Shown here: positions 1 through 8,033 of the stretch, one piece after another
Layout of the letters: every line of letters begins with the position of its first letter
How positions within the stretch are numbered: the first letter of the stretch is position 1
DNA from: Streptomyces sp. AP-93
GTDB taxonomy: Bacteria; Actinomycetota; Actinomycetes; Streptomycetales; Streptomycetaceae
Assembly (NCBI RefSeq): GCF_022808175.1
Contig: NZ_JALGBX010000019.1
Location: 124,001-188,000, forward strand
DNA length: 64,000 nucleotides
Direction: 5' to 3'
Program-made: the position numbers and the translations under genes
Notes under the pieces: model-generated
Seen by the model: only the letters and a program-made list of their open reading frames with translations
The model's database searches: none
What the model was told of the DNA's origin: nothing

Positions 1-290
1 ACGCCGTTGACCCGGATCTCGCTGACGTCCAGACCGAAGTCGAGGTTGAAGCGGGACAGGTCCTGCTTCGCGGTGGTGAGCAGGGTGGCGGTGCCCTCCA
101 GCAGGTCGGTCTTCGGCTGGTACCGGAGGCGCAGGTCGTAGTGGGAGACCTCGTACCCGCCGTTTCCGCTGGCCGGGTAGTAGGGATCGCCGATACCCGG
201 TGCGCCCGGAACGGAACTCGCCGCCGACGCCGGGATCACCAGCAGAAGGGAGGCGGCGAGCACGCTCGGGGCGATGACTTTGCGGTGCAC
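1..290 (-). CDS. M1-family aminopeptidase, N-terminal part (cut by window start)
   Basis: The reverse strand reads from a GTG at 290 into a Sec-type signal peptide (basic VHRK start, hydrophobic stretch, cleavage near ASA) and then YEVSHYDLRLRYQP followed by a beta-rich N-terminal domain. This resembles the first domain of secreted M1 (aminopeptidase N-like) zinc metallopeptidases of Streptomyces. A GGAG Shine-Dalgarno lies 6 nt upstream of the GTG. Only about 96 residues are present; the HEXXH catalytic region lies outside the window, so activity cannot be judged. An exported peptidase is the likely role; M1 membership is inferred from the N-terminal pattern only. Confidence 0.75.
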   Translation of the reverse strand, partial: MHRKVIAPSVLAASLLLVIPASAASSVPGAPGIGDPYYPASGNGGYEVSHYDLRLRYQPKTDLLEGTATLLTTAKQDLSRFNLDFGLDVSEIRVNG

Positions 291-584
291 CTTGAACTCC
301 AAGGGGTAGGGGAGTGGCTTCCGTTCGACCGTATTCACGGCCGGTACCCCGCGTCATGTCCATGGCCCCTGCTGTCACACGATCGCCACGCGTCTGAAAA
401 ACGCCCGTGCGGAACGCGCCGGTCCGGGCGGCCGCAACACCTGGCGCACCGCTCCTGGCCTGCGCCGATCGATGTCCGGATCTGCGGGTCGGCCGTCATT
501 GCCCGCGCGTTCGCAGCGTCCTAGCGTTGCCGTTGTGGCCCCAAAGCCGGCCGCACACCCCACCCTCGTGAGAACGGCACTCCC

Positions 585-1160
585 ATGGCTACCACCACCC
601 TGCGTCAGCTCAACGGCTTCGACGAGACCCCCGCGACCTTCGAGGACGCGGTCCTGGTCCTGGTCGACTACCAGAACACCTACACCGGCGGCGTCATGGA
701 ACTCGACGGCTGGGAACCCGCGCTGGCCTCCGCCTCCCGGCTCCTGGCCCGGGCCCGCGAGGCCGGCACCCCCGTCGTCCACATCCGGGACGGCGGCTAC
801 GGCGTCGACACCGAGCCGGGCACCCTCCACGCCTCGGTCGCCCCCCGGGACGGCGAGGCCGTCGTCACCAAGTCCGTCCCGAACGGCTTCCACCGGACCG
901 ATCTCCACGAGATCATCGAGGCCACCGGCCGCAAGAACCTGATCATCGCCGGGTTCATGACCAACATGTGCACCCTCTTCACCACCGAGGGCGCCTTCCT
1001 GCACGGCTACGCCCCGACCGTCGTCGCCGACGCCTCGGCAACCCGGGCGCTGGAAAGCCCGGCCGGCGCCCTGGCGGCGCAGCAGATCCACCAGGCGGCC
1101 CTCGCCACGGTCACCGAGCTCTACGGGGTGGTCGTCGCGACCGGAGCCGAACTGAAGTAG
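585..1160 (+). CDS. Isochorismatase-family cysteine hydrolase
   Basis: This 191-residue protein has the isochorismatase-like alpha/beta fold. The catalytic triad pattern is visible: Asp28 in LVDYQNTY, Lys96 in VVTKSVPNGF and the nucleophile Cys129 in GFMTNMC, preceded by the cis-peptide-type region of the family. Members hydrolyse amides or vinyl ethers (nicotinamidase, N-carbamoylsarcosine amidase, isochorismatase); the substrate cannot be read from the sequence. The first residues form a short extension before the core strand AVLVLVDYQ. The ATG at 585 is preceded by GAGAACGG. It stands alone and is followed by a strong hairpin, so it is probably monocistronic and cytosolic. Confidence 0.85.
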   Translation: MATTTLRQLNGFDETPATFEDAVLVLVDYQNTYTGGVMELDGWEPALASASRLLARAREAGTPVVHIRDGGYGVDTEPGTLHASVAPRDGEAVVTKSVPNGFHRTDLHEIIEATGRKNLIIAGFMTNMCTLFTTEGAFLHGYAPTVVADASATRALESPAGALAAQQIHQAALATVTELYGVVVATGAELK

Positions 1161-1169
1161 CGCCGGAAC

Positions 1170-1205
1170 GCCCCCTCTCCGACAAGGCCTTGCCGGAGAG
1201 GGGGC
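1170..1205 (+). terminator. Rho-independent-type hairpin after the isochorismatase-like gene
   Basis: A perfect 12-bp inverted repeat (GCCCCCTCTCCG at 1170-1181 and its complement at 1194-1205) starts 10 nt after the stop codon. The loop itself contains the palindrome CAAGGCCTTG. There is no T-tract, as is usual for Streptomyces terminators. Confidence 0.75.
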
Positions 1206-1265
1206 TTCCGCGCCTCAGGCCGGGTAGCCTTCCGGCCCCTGCCCACCGAGGAGCGGATCCACGCC

Positions 1266-1601
1266 ATGCGGAACAGAGCCGAGACCGTACCGACCGTCCT
1301 CGCCCTCCTCGCCGGCCTGGGCGCGGTGACCGGCGGGATCATCTGGGCGTCGAGGTCGGCCTACGCCCTCGACGGCGGGTTCGAGAGCGAGGACCAGGAC
1401 CTCTCCGTCCTGTTCGTCGACCTGCCGCTGATCCTCATCGGCGGCGTGCTGATCCCGGCGGCCGCGTACGCGGTGGCCCGGCAGCGCCGCGGCGCGGGCA
1501 TCGTCCTCGCCCTGGTGGCGACCGGTCTGGCGGCGTGGGGGCTGATGAGCTGGTGGACGCCCCAGCAGGGGCCCGACGGCTACTACGAGCCGGGCATGTA
1601 G
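1266..1601 (+). CDS. Small three-helix membrane protein of unknown function
   Basis: This 111-residue hydrophobic protein has three predicted membrane spans (about residues 9-28, 50-70 and 77-96). An acidic loop (DGGFESEDQD) lies between spans 1 and 2, and the C-terminus after WW is short and polar. A good Shine-Dalgarno (GAGGAGCGG) precedes the ATG. I do not recognise a family. It lies alone between two unrelated genes on the same strand, with no clue to function beyond membrane location. The consistent GC-rich third positions and RBS support a real gene. Confidence 0.7.
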   Translation: MRNRAETVPTVLALLAGLGAVTGGIIWASRSAYALDGGFESEDQDLSVLFVDLPLILIGGVLIPAAAYAVARQRRGAGIVLALVATGLAAWGLMSWWTPQQGPDGYYEPGM

Positions 1602-1685
1602 CGGTGTTCCCTCTCGCCAGCGGTTCACCGGCGGTGCGGCGCCCCGCTCTTCTCTCCATACCAAGCAGTCGTTAACCTGCACGCC

Positions 1686-2549
1686 ATGACACTTCCGGCG
1701 CACGCCGCCCGCCGCTGCTGGCACGGGGCGATCAATCCGCTGCACTCCACCGTCTACTTCTCGCCCGACCTCGGCAAGGAGTTCGCCGCCCTCGGGATCA
1801 CCGACCCCAACGCCGTCAACCTCGCCTCCCGCTCCGCCGCCATGGGCGCGGTCGGCGCGGGCACGGTGACGGCCACCTTCTACAACTACCGCCACGACCT
1901 CGTCGCCCGGCACCTGCCCGCCGTCTGGGACACCGCCACCCCCGAGCAGGTCCTCGCCGCCCGGCTGCGGGCCGTGGACACCACGCTGCGCCGGCTCCTC
2001 GGCGAGGAGACCATCGCCTCTCCCCAGATGGCCGAGGCCGCCGGGCTGGCGATGCGTGCGACCGAGGCCTGCACCCGGCACGCCCGTACGCTCTACTCGG
2101 CCCACGCGGACCTCCCCGTACCCGAGGAGCCGCACCTCAAGCTGTGGCACGCCACCACCCTGCTGCGCGAGCACCGCGGCGACGGGCACCTCGTCGCCCT
2201 GCTCACCCTCGGCCTGGACCCGCTCGAGGCCCTGGTCAGCCACACGGCCAGCGGCCACGGCATGACCCCGAAGTACGTCAAGTACATCCGCGGCTGGGAC
2301 CAGTCCGACCTCGACGCGGCCGCGGACCGCCTGCGCGAGCGGGGCCTGCTCGACGCCGCGGGCGAGCTCACGCCCGAGGGCGCGGCGCTGCGCGAGGCGC
2401 TGGAGACGGAGACCGACCGCCTGGACGAGGCCCCGTACGAGCACCTCGGCGCGGCCTCAGTCGCCCGGCTCGCGGAGATAGGCGGCGGTTTCACCGTCCA
2501 GGCCTTCGTCGCCGGAGCCTTCCCCGCGGACCTCATGGGCAAGGCCTGA
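1686..2549 (+). CDS. SCO6745-family protein (MarR/winged-helix-like, function unknown)
   Basis: The 287-residue protein starts RRCWHGAINPLHSTVYFSPD, typical of the conserved actinobacterial family named after S. coelicolor SCO6745. The middle part is mostly alpha-helical. The C-terminal third (LGLDPLEALVSHTASGHGMTPKYVKYIRGWDQSDLDAAADRLRERGLLD, broken here by helices) resembles a winged-helix unit in which the ASGHGMTPKYVKYIRGW segment is the most conserved part. No catalytic residues can be assigned. Its position upstream of tex and about 14 kb before idi agrees with synteny to the S. coelicolor region that gave the family its name. The start has only a weak Shine-Dalgarno. Confidence 0.75.
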   Translation: MTLPAHAARRCWHGAINPLHSTVYFSPDLGKEFAALGITDPNAVNLASRSAAMGAVGAGTVTATFYNYRHDLVARHLPAVWDTATPEQVLAARLRAVDTTLRRLLGEETIASPQMAEAAGLAMRATEACTRHARTLYSAHADLPVPEEPHLKLWHATTLLREHRGDGHLVALLTLGLDPLEALVSHTASGHGMTPKYVKYIRGWDQSDLDAAADRLRERGLLDAAGELTPEGAALREALETETDRLDEAPYEHLGAASVARLAEIGGGFTVQAFVAGAFPADLMGKA

Positions 2550-2614
2550 GACCGGACCGGGCCCGGCTCCCGACGTCCGCCGCCGCCACCTGCCACAATT
2601 GGCAGCCTTCCGAC

Positions 2615-2656
2615 GCAGCACGCAGCACGCAGCACGCAGCACGCAGCACGCAGCAC
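2615..2656 (+). repeat. Six perfect tandem copies of the heptamer GCAGCAC
   Basis: Six uninterrupted GCAGCAC units lie between the SCO6745-family stop codon and the tex start, 45 bp before that start. The stretch can be translated in frame with tex, but its codon pattern (QHAARST repeating) is repeat-driven and it is more likely part of the 5' untranslated region. Confidence 0.9.
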
Positions 2657-2700
2657 GCACCAGCATCACGCATACGTACGAAGGCAGGCGGGACCGCACA

Positions 2701-5217
2701 GTGACGATGTCCATCGAAGGCAGGATCGCCGAGGAGCTCGGCGTACGGGAGCGGCAGGTCAAGTCCGCCGTCGAGCTGCTCGACGGCGGCTCGACCGTGC
2801 CGTTCATCGCGCGCTACCGCAAGGAAGCGACCGAGATGCTCGACGACGCCCAGCTGCGCACCCTGGAGGAGCGCCTGCGCTACCTGCGCGAGCTGGAGGA
2901 CCGGCGCGCGGCGATCCTCGACTCCGTACGGGAGCAGGGCAAGCTCGACGCCGAGCTGGAGGCCCGCATCAACGCGGCCGACACCAAGGCCCGGCTGGAG
3001 GACATCTACCTCCCCTTCAAGACCAAGCGCCGCACCAAGGCGCAGATCGCCCGCGAGGCCGGTCTCGCGCCGCTCGCCGAGGGGCTGCTGGCCGATCCCT
3101 CGCAGGAACCGGCCGTGGCCGCCGCCGCGTTCGTAGACGCGGACAAGGGCGTGGCCGACGCGGCCGCCGCCCTGGAGGGCGCCCGCGCCGTCCTCACCGA
3201 GAAGTTCGGCGAGGACGCCGACCTCATCGGCGAACTGCGCGAGCGCATGTGGGGCCGCGGCCGGCTCGCCGCGAAGGTCCGCGAGGGCAAGGAGGAGGCG
3301 GGCGCCAAGTTCGCCGACTACTTCGACTTCACCGAGCCGTTCACCGCCCTCCCCTCGCACCGCGTGCTCGCCATGCTCCGCGGGGAGAAGGAGGACGTCC
3401 TCGACCTCACCCTGGAGCCGGAAGAGCCGAGCGAGACGCCCGGCCCGTCCACGTACGAGGGCATGGTCGCCCGCCGCTTCGGGATCAACGACCGCGGCCG
3501 CCCCGGCGACAAGTGGCTCGCCGACACGGTCCGCTGGGCCTGGCGCACGAAGATCCAGGTGCACCTCGGGATCGACCTGCGCTCCCGGCTGCGCGCCGCC
3601 GCCGAGGACGAGGCGGTACGGGTCTTCGCGTCCAACCTGCGCGACCTGCTGCTCGCCGCACCCGCCGGCACCCGCGCGACCCTCGGGCTGGACCCGGGCT
3701 TCCGCACCGGCGTCAAGGTGGCCGTCGTGGACGCCACCGGCAAGGTGGTCGCCACCGAGGTGATCTACCCGCACGTGCCCGCGAACAAGTGGGACGACGC
3801 GCTGGCCAAGCTGGCCCGCCTCGCCAAGGAGCACGCGGTCGAGCTCGTCGCCATCGGCAACGGCACGGCCTCCCGGGAGACCGACAAGCTCGCCGCGGAC
3901 CTCATCACCCGCCACCCCGAGCTGAAGCTCACCAAGGTGATGGTCTCGGAGGCCGGCGCCTCCGTGTACTCGGCGTCCGCCTTCGCCTCGCAGGAACTCC
4001 CCGACATGGACGTGTCGTTGCGCGGCGCGGTCTCCATCGCCCGGCGCCTGCAGGACCCGCTCGCCGAACTGGTGAAGATCGACCCGAAGTCGATCGGCGT
4101 CGGCCAGTACCAGCACGACCTGTCCGAGGTGAAGCTCTCGCGCTCGCTCGACGCCGTGGTCGAGGACTGCGTGAACGGCGTCGGTGTCGACGTCAACACC
4201 GCCTCCGCGCCGCTGCTTTCGCGCGTGTCGGGGATCAGCGGCGGACTCGCCGAGAACATCGTGGCGCACCGCGACGCCAACGGCCCCTTCCGCAACCGCA
4301 AGGGGCTCAAGGACGTGGCCCGGCTCGGCCCGAAGGCGTACGAGCAGTGCGCGGGCTTCCTGCGGATCCGCGGCGGGGACGACCCGCTGGACTCCTCCAG
4401 CGTGCACCCCGAGGCCTACCCGGTGGTCCGCACCATGGGCAAGACGGCGGGCAGCGAAGTGGCCGCCCTGATCGGCAACACCGGTGTGCTGCGCTCGCTG
4501 AGGCCGGAGCAGTTCGTCACCGAGGCCTTCGGCCTGCCGACCGTCACGGACATCCTGCGCGAGCTGGAGAAGCCGGGCCGGGACCCGCGGCCCGCGTTCA
4601 AGACGGCGACCTTCAAGGAGGGCGTCGAGAAGATCGGCGACCTGGCCCCCGGGATGATCCTGGAGGGAGCGGTCACCAATGTGGCCGCCTTCGGCGCCTT
4701 CATCGACATCGGCGTCCACCAGGACGGGCTGGCGCACGTCTCGGCCCTGTCGAAGAACTTCGTCAAGGACCCGCGGGACGTGGTGAAGCCGGGCGACATC
4801 GTCCGGGTCAAGGTCATGGACGTGGACATCCCGCGCAAGCGGATCTCGCTGACGCTGCGGCTGGACGACGAGGCGGAGCGGGGCGGCGCCGACGGCGGCG
4901 CCCCGAGGCAGCGCGAGGAGCGGGGCGAACGGCGCGGCGGCGGCCGGCCCCCGCAGCAGCGCGGCCCGGAGGGCAGCCAGGGCGGCCAGGGCAGCCAGGG
5001 CGGTCAGGGTGGCGGCGAGCGCGGCCAGGGCGGCCAGGGCGGCTCCCGCGACGGCGGCAAGGGCCGCCGCCAAGGCGGTCAGGGCGGTCAGGGCGGCGGC
5101 CAGCGCCAGGGCGGTCAGGGCGGCGGCGCGCCGGCCCCCGCCAACAGCGCGATGGCCGACGCCCTGCGCCGCGCGGGGCTCAGCGGCCCCGACGAGCGGG
5201 GCGGCCGCAAGCGCTAG
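2701..5217 (+). CDS. tex: Tex-family RNA-binding transcription accessory protein
   Basis: About 838 residues with the Tex layout. An N-terminal helical/HTH region begins SIEGRIAEELGVRERQVKSAVELLDGGSTVPF (split). A YqgF-like RNase H fold starts near residue 325 (ATLGLDPGFRTGVKVAVVD). Helix-hairpin-helix repeats follow around 490-570 (VSGISGGLAENIV, LKDVARLGPKAYEQCAGFLRI), and a C-terminal S1 domain spans about 647-720 (GAVTNVAAFGAFIDIG). A long Gly/Gln/Arg-rich tail follows. Tex binds nucleic acid and associates with the transcription machinery. I chose the GTG at 2701 (ATG at 2707 is equally possible) because conserved sequence begins there and GGCGGGA lies upstream. The tail is low complexity and typical of actinobacterial Tex. 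Confidence 0.92.
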   Translation: MTMSIEGRIAEELGVRERQVKSAVELLDGGSTVPFIARYRKEATEMLDDAQLRTLEERLRYLRELEDRRAAILDSVREQGKLDAELEARINAADTKARLEDIYLPFKTKRRTKAQIAREAGLAPLAEGLLADPSQEPAVAAAAFVDADKGVADAAAALEGARAVLTEKFGEDADLIGELRERMWGRGRLAAKVREGKEEAGAKFADYFDFTEPFTALPSHRVLAMLRGEKEDVLDLTLEPEEPSETPGPSTYEGMVARRFGINDRGRPGDKWLADTVRWAWRTKIQVHLGIDLRSRLRAAAEDEAVRVFASNLRDLLLAAPAGTRATLGLDPGFRTGVKVAVVDATGKVVATEVIYPHVPANKWDDALAKLARLAKEHAVELVAIGNGTASRETDKLAADLITRHPELKLTKVMVSEAGASVYSASAFASQELPDMDVSLRGAVSIARRLQDPLAELVKIDPKSIGVGQYQHDLSEVKLSRSLDAVVEDCVNGVGVDVNTASAPLLSRVSGISGGLAENIVAHRDANGPFRNRKGLKDVARLGPKAYEQCAGFLRIRGGDDPLDSSSVHPEAYPVVRTMGKTAGSEVAALIGNTGVLRSLRPEQFVTEAFGLPTVTDILRELEKPGRDPRPAFKTATFKEGVEKIGDLAPGMILEGAVTNVAAFGAFIDIGVHQDGLAHVSALSKNFVKDPRDVVKPGDIVRVKVMDVDIPRKRISLTLRLDDEAERGGADGGAPRQREERGERRGGGRPPQQRGPEGSQGGQGSQGGQGGGERGQGGQGGSRDGGKGRRQGGQGGQGGGQRQGGQGGGAPAPANSAMADALRRAGLSGPDERGGRKR

Positions 5218-5275
5218 CCGCTCGTGACAGCGCGTACCGGATTGGCTGAATATCCACCCGACATGGGGACATACC

Positions 5276-5305
5276 TTGCCAAGTCATCCGGATGATCTGT
5301 AGGGA
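5276..5305 (+). promoter_or_regulatory. Putative sigma-70-type promoter with a palindrome in the spacer
   Basis: TTGCCA (5276-5281) and TAGGGA (5300-5305) are separated by 18 nt, upstream of the HEXXH peptidase gene. The spacer contains the perfect 12-bp palindrome TCATCCGGATGA (5284-5295), which could be an operator. This is inferred from sequence only. Confidence 0.45.
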
Positions 5306-5458
5306 TGACGGAACGCCCGTTCGTCTTCAGGCGAGCGGGCTTCCGTGTTTCCCCCTCAGGACCGCACTCCCGAGGTCGCCTTGAAGGCTAAGGACGTCAT
5401 GCCCCAGCCCCCGCACGCCTATCATCGTTGCCCGAGAAAGGGTCCGAAGAGGGAACAT

Positions 5459-6007
5459 ATGCGCCACCCTCAATCCAGTCTGCGCAAACGGTGCGAGGCG
5501 ATTCTCGGCCGTCTTGAGCTGACGCACCCCTTCTCGCTCGAGGGACTGTGCGAGCGGATAGCCGCGCAGCGGGGCCGCCCCATCCGGCTCCACCCGCTGC
5601 CCAGGGAGGCCGCGGAGTCCGGAGTGTGCGGACTGTGGGTCGGCACCGCCGACGTGGACTACGTCTTCTACGAGGCCCAGACCACCCCGCTGCACCGGGA
5701 GCACATCGTGCTCCACGAGATCGGCCACATCCTCTTCGGGCACCACTCGCTGGAAGCCCCCGTCGAGGACTCCCCGGGCGCCGACGGGGCGGACGGATCC
5801 GTGCCCACCGTGCTCGGGCGCACCAACTACACCACCCGTCAGGAGCGTGAGGCGGAGATGCTCGCCAGCATGATCCGCATCCGTACGGGGAGCCGCGGCC
5901 CGCACCTCGGCCACGGCGCCGGCGGAGGCCGGGACACGCTCGCCCGGCTGGAGTCCGCGATGGGCTACGAGCGGCGCGGACGGGGGCCGGTCCACCGTGG
6001 CCTCTGA
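5459..6007 (+). CDS. HEXXH zinc peptidase of the ImmA/IrrE-like type
   Basis: The 182-residue protein carries HEIGH at residues 86-90 in IVLHEIGHILFGHHS, the zinc motif of ImmA/IrrE-type metallopeptidases. A second cluster follows (REREAEMLASMI) matching the downstream glutamate region. The start at ATG 5459 is supported by AGAGGGA 5 nt upstream; 38 extra in-frame codons upstream look non-coding. The gene overlaps the next one by 11 bp. In actinobacteria this kind of peptidase gene is commonly paired with a MAB_1171c-type membrane protein, sometimes labelled a toxin. ImmA/IrrE enzymes cleave repressors, but no HTH regulator is adjacent here, so the target is unknown. Confidence 0.75.
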   Translation: MRHPQSSLRKRCEAILGRLELTHPFSLEGLCERIAAQRGRPIRLHPLPREAAESGVCGLWVGTADVDYVFYEAQTTPLHREHIVLHEIGHILFGHHSLEAPVEDSPGADGADGSVPTVLGRTNYTTRQEREAEMLASMIRIRTGSRGPHLGHGAGGGRDTLARLESAMGYERRGRGPVHRGL

Positions 6008-7178
6008 TCTGATCGCCTTCGGCGACGCGCTCGCCGTCCCCAGCGTCGTCTGCCTCTGGATCGCCGTCCTGCTCCGCGCGCCGGGCGCCCTGCGCGCCCC
6101 GCACCAGCGGGGCCTGTGGCTTGCCGTCGCCACCGCCGCGGCCGCGATGACCCTGAACCTCCCCGACGTCGTCGCCTACGCCATGGGCCGCGACCCGGGC
6201 TACGCGCACACCATCGGGCTGGTGCGCAACCTCATCGGCGTCCTCTCGGCCGGCGCCGTTCTCTACTTCGTGGCCGCCGCCACCCGGGGCCGCCGGCTCC
6301 AGATCGCCTCCGGCGCCGGCACGGTCCTCTGGCTGACCGTCCTCGTCGCCCTGGACGCGGCCGCGCCCGACCACGGCACGCACACCATCCCGCCCGCCGG
6401 CGACCCGGTGCCCTCCCTCGCGTACTGGCTGGTGCTGATCTCCGCCCACCTGCTCGCCAACACCATCTGCGTGTCGGTCTGCTGGCGCTACAGCCGTCGC
6501 GCCGAGAGCCGGGGCCTCGCCGCCGGACTGCTGCTGTTCGGCCTGGGCACCGCGCTCGCCGGGGTGTTCTGGTTCGTGTACCTGCTCAAGGCGCTGTTCG
6601 GTTTCACCTGGGCGATGCCCGCGAACCCGCTGCTGATGAACGCGCACGGGCTGCTCCGCGCCGCCGCGATCCTCGTCCCGACGCTGTTCGGCTTCCGCCG
6701 CACGGCCTCCGACATCGCCACGGCCTGGCGGCTGTGGCCGCTCTGGCGCGACCTGGTCCACGCCGTCCCGCACGTCGCCCTCAACAAGCCGCGCGCCGGC
6801 CGGGTGCTGGAACTGCTGTGGCCGCCGGTCCCGCGCAACCTGCTCGTCTACCGCAAGGTCATCGAGACCCGCGACGCCATCCTGATCCTGGGGGAGTACG
6901 TCGCCCCGGGCGTGCCGGAGCTCGCGCGCAGCCACGTGGCCGGCAGCGGAGTACCCGAACAGCGGGCCAGTGCGGCCGCGCTGGCCTGCGTACTGAAGGA
7001 GGCGCGGCAGGCGAAGCTGGCCGGGATCCCGCAACAGCGGTCCGACGAGAACGCCTTGGAGCTGCCCGCGGCCCTCCAGACCTCGGCCGAGGGGGGAGAC
7101 CTGGAAGGCGAGGCCCGCTTCCTCGTGGACGTGGCCCAGGCCTACGCCTCACCGGCCACGGCGGGCTTCACCCCGTGA
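5997..7178 (+). CDS. MAB_1171c-family multi-pass membrane protein
   Basis: This 393-residue protein has an N-terminal half of six to seven hydrophobic spans (roughly residues 7-230). A cytosolic C-terminal half follows with a conserved-looking VIEIRD-type helix (KVIETRDAILILGEYV) and an Ala/Glu-rich end. This matches proteins annotated as MAB_1171c-family putative transporters; transport has, to my knowledge, not been shown. It starts at a GTG overlapping the HEXXH peptidase by 11 bp, so the two are translationally coupled. The pairing suggests the peptidase and membrane protein act together, perhaps as sensor and proteolytic effector. That is inference. Confidence 0.75.
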   Translation: MASDLIAFGDALAVPSVVCLWIAVLLRAPGALRAPHQRGLWLAVATAAAAMTLNLPDVVAYAMGRDPGYAHTIGLVRNLIGVLSAGAVLYFVAAATRGRRLQIASGAGTVLWLTVLVALDAAAPDHGTHTIPPAGDPVPSLAYWLVLISAHLLANTICVSVCWRYSRRAESRGLAAGLLLFGLGTALAGVFWFVYLLKALFGFTWAMPANPLLMNAHGLLRAAAILVPTLFGFRRTASDIATAWRLWPLWRDLVHAVPHVALNKPRAGRVLELLWPPVPRNLLVYRKVIETRDAILILGEYVAPGVPELARSHVAGSGVPEQRASAAALACVLKEARQAKLAGIPQQRSDENALELPAALQTSAEGGDLEGEARFLVDVAQAYASPATAGFTP

Positions 7179-7217
7179 CCTCCCCACCACGCTCGACTGC
7201 CAGGAAGTGAACGTCTC

Positions 7218-7997
7218 TTGACCACCACCGTACTGATCACAGGGGCCAGCGCCGGACTCGGCGCGGCCTTCGCCCGCGGGTTCGCCGCCAAGGGCTGCGA
7301 CCTCGTCCTCGTCGCGCGGGACAAGGGCCGCCTCGAAGCCGTCGCCGCGGACCTCGCCCGGGAATTCGGCACCGTCTGCGAGGTGTTGCCCGCCGACCTG
7401 CTCGACGCGGGCGGGCTCGGAGCCGTCGCCGAGCGGCTCGCCGACCGGGCCCGGCCCGTCGACATCCTGGTCAACAACGCCGGCTTCGGACTCCCCGCGC
7501 CGTTCCCGTACAGCCCGGTCGAGGACGAGGAGCGGATGCTCGACCTGCTGGTGAAGGTGCCGCTCCGGCTCACCCACGCGGTGCTGCCGGGCCTGCGCGA
7601 GCGCCGCCGCGGCGCGGTGCTCAACGTCTCCTCGGTGGCCGGACTGCTCCCGACCGGGACCTACGGCGCGGCGAAGGCCTGGATCACGGCCTTCAGCGAG
7701 TCGCTGCGCGTGGACATGGAGCCGTACGGGGTCCGCGTGCTGGCGGTGGTGCCGGGATTCACCCGCACCGAGTTCCAGGAGCGCGCCGGGATGGACGTCT
7801 CCGCCCTGCGCGACGCGGTGTGGCTGGAGCCGCACGACGTGGTGGCCCGGGCGCTGAAGGACCTGGCCCGGCGCCGGCCGGTGAGCATCACGGGCCGGCG
7901 CTACCGGGCGTACGCGCTGGCCGCCCGCCACCTCCCGCGCGGCTTCGTGGCCCGGAAGATGGCCCGCACGCGGCGCCCTCCGGCGGACGCGGGGTAG
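7218..7997 (+). CDS. Short-chain dehydrogenase/reductase
   Basis: This 259-residue classical SDR has the NAD(P)-binding motif TGASAGLG at residues 8-15, NNAG near 91-94, the catalytic Ser in NVSSVAG and the YGAAK catalytic Tyr/Lys pair. The residue after the first beta strand pattern (VARDKGR) contains Arg/Lys, which suggests NADPH preference. The C-terminus is basic. Start is TTG at 7218 with AGGAAG upstream. It follows the MAB_1171c-type gene by 39 bp and may share its transcript. The substrate is not predictable; similar actinobacterial SDRs are often annotated as DltE-like. Confidence 0.85.
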   Translation: MTTTVLITGASAGLGAAFARGFAAKGCDLVLVARDKGRLEAVAADLAREFGTVCEVLPADLLDAGGLGAVAERLADRARPVDILVNNAGFGLPAPFPYSPVEDEERMLDLLVKVPLRLTHAVLPGLRERRRGAVLNVSSVAGLLPTGTYGAAKAWITAFSESLRVDMEPYGVRVLAVVPGFTRTEFQERAGMDVSALRDAVWLEPHDVVARALKDLARRRPVSITGRRYRAYALAARHLPRGFVARKMARTRRPPADAG

Positions 7998-8033
7998 TCC
8001 CCTCCCGCGCGGGACGGAGCCGGGCCCGGCAGG

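Noticed and set aside
2599..2700. Longer Tex N-terminus through the GCAGCAC array
   Set aside because: The added residues are repeat-derived, no RBS precedes them, and homologous Tex sequence begins at about 2701-2707.
2533..5073. 846-codon open frame antisense to tex
   Set aside because: Shadow frame of a GC-rich gene; its translation is Gly/Ala/Arg low complexity with no domain, while the other strand is a complete Tex protein.
4975..5135. Gly-Gln repeats as a CRISPR-like or satellite array
   Set aside because: The periodicity follows codons of the Tex tail (GGQ units of variable order), not fixed repeat and spacer units.
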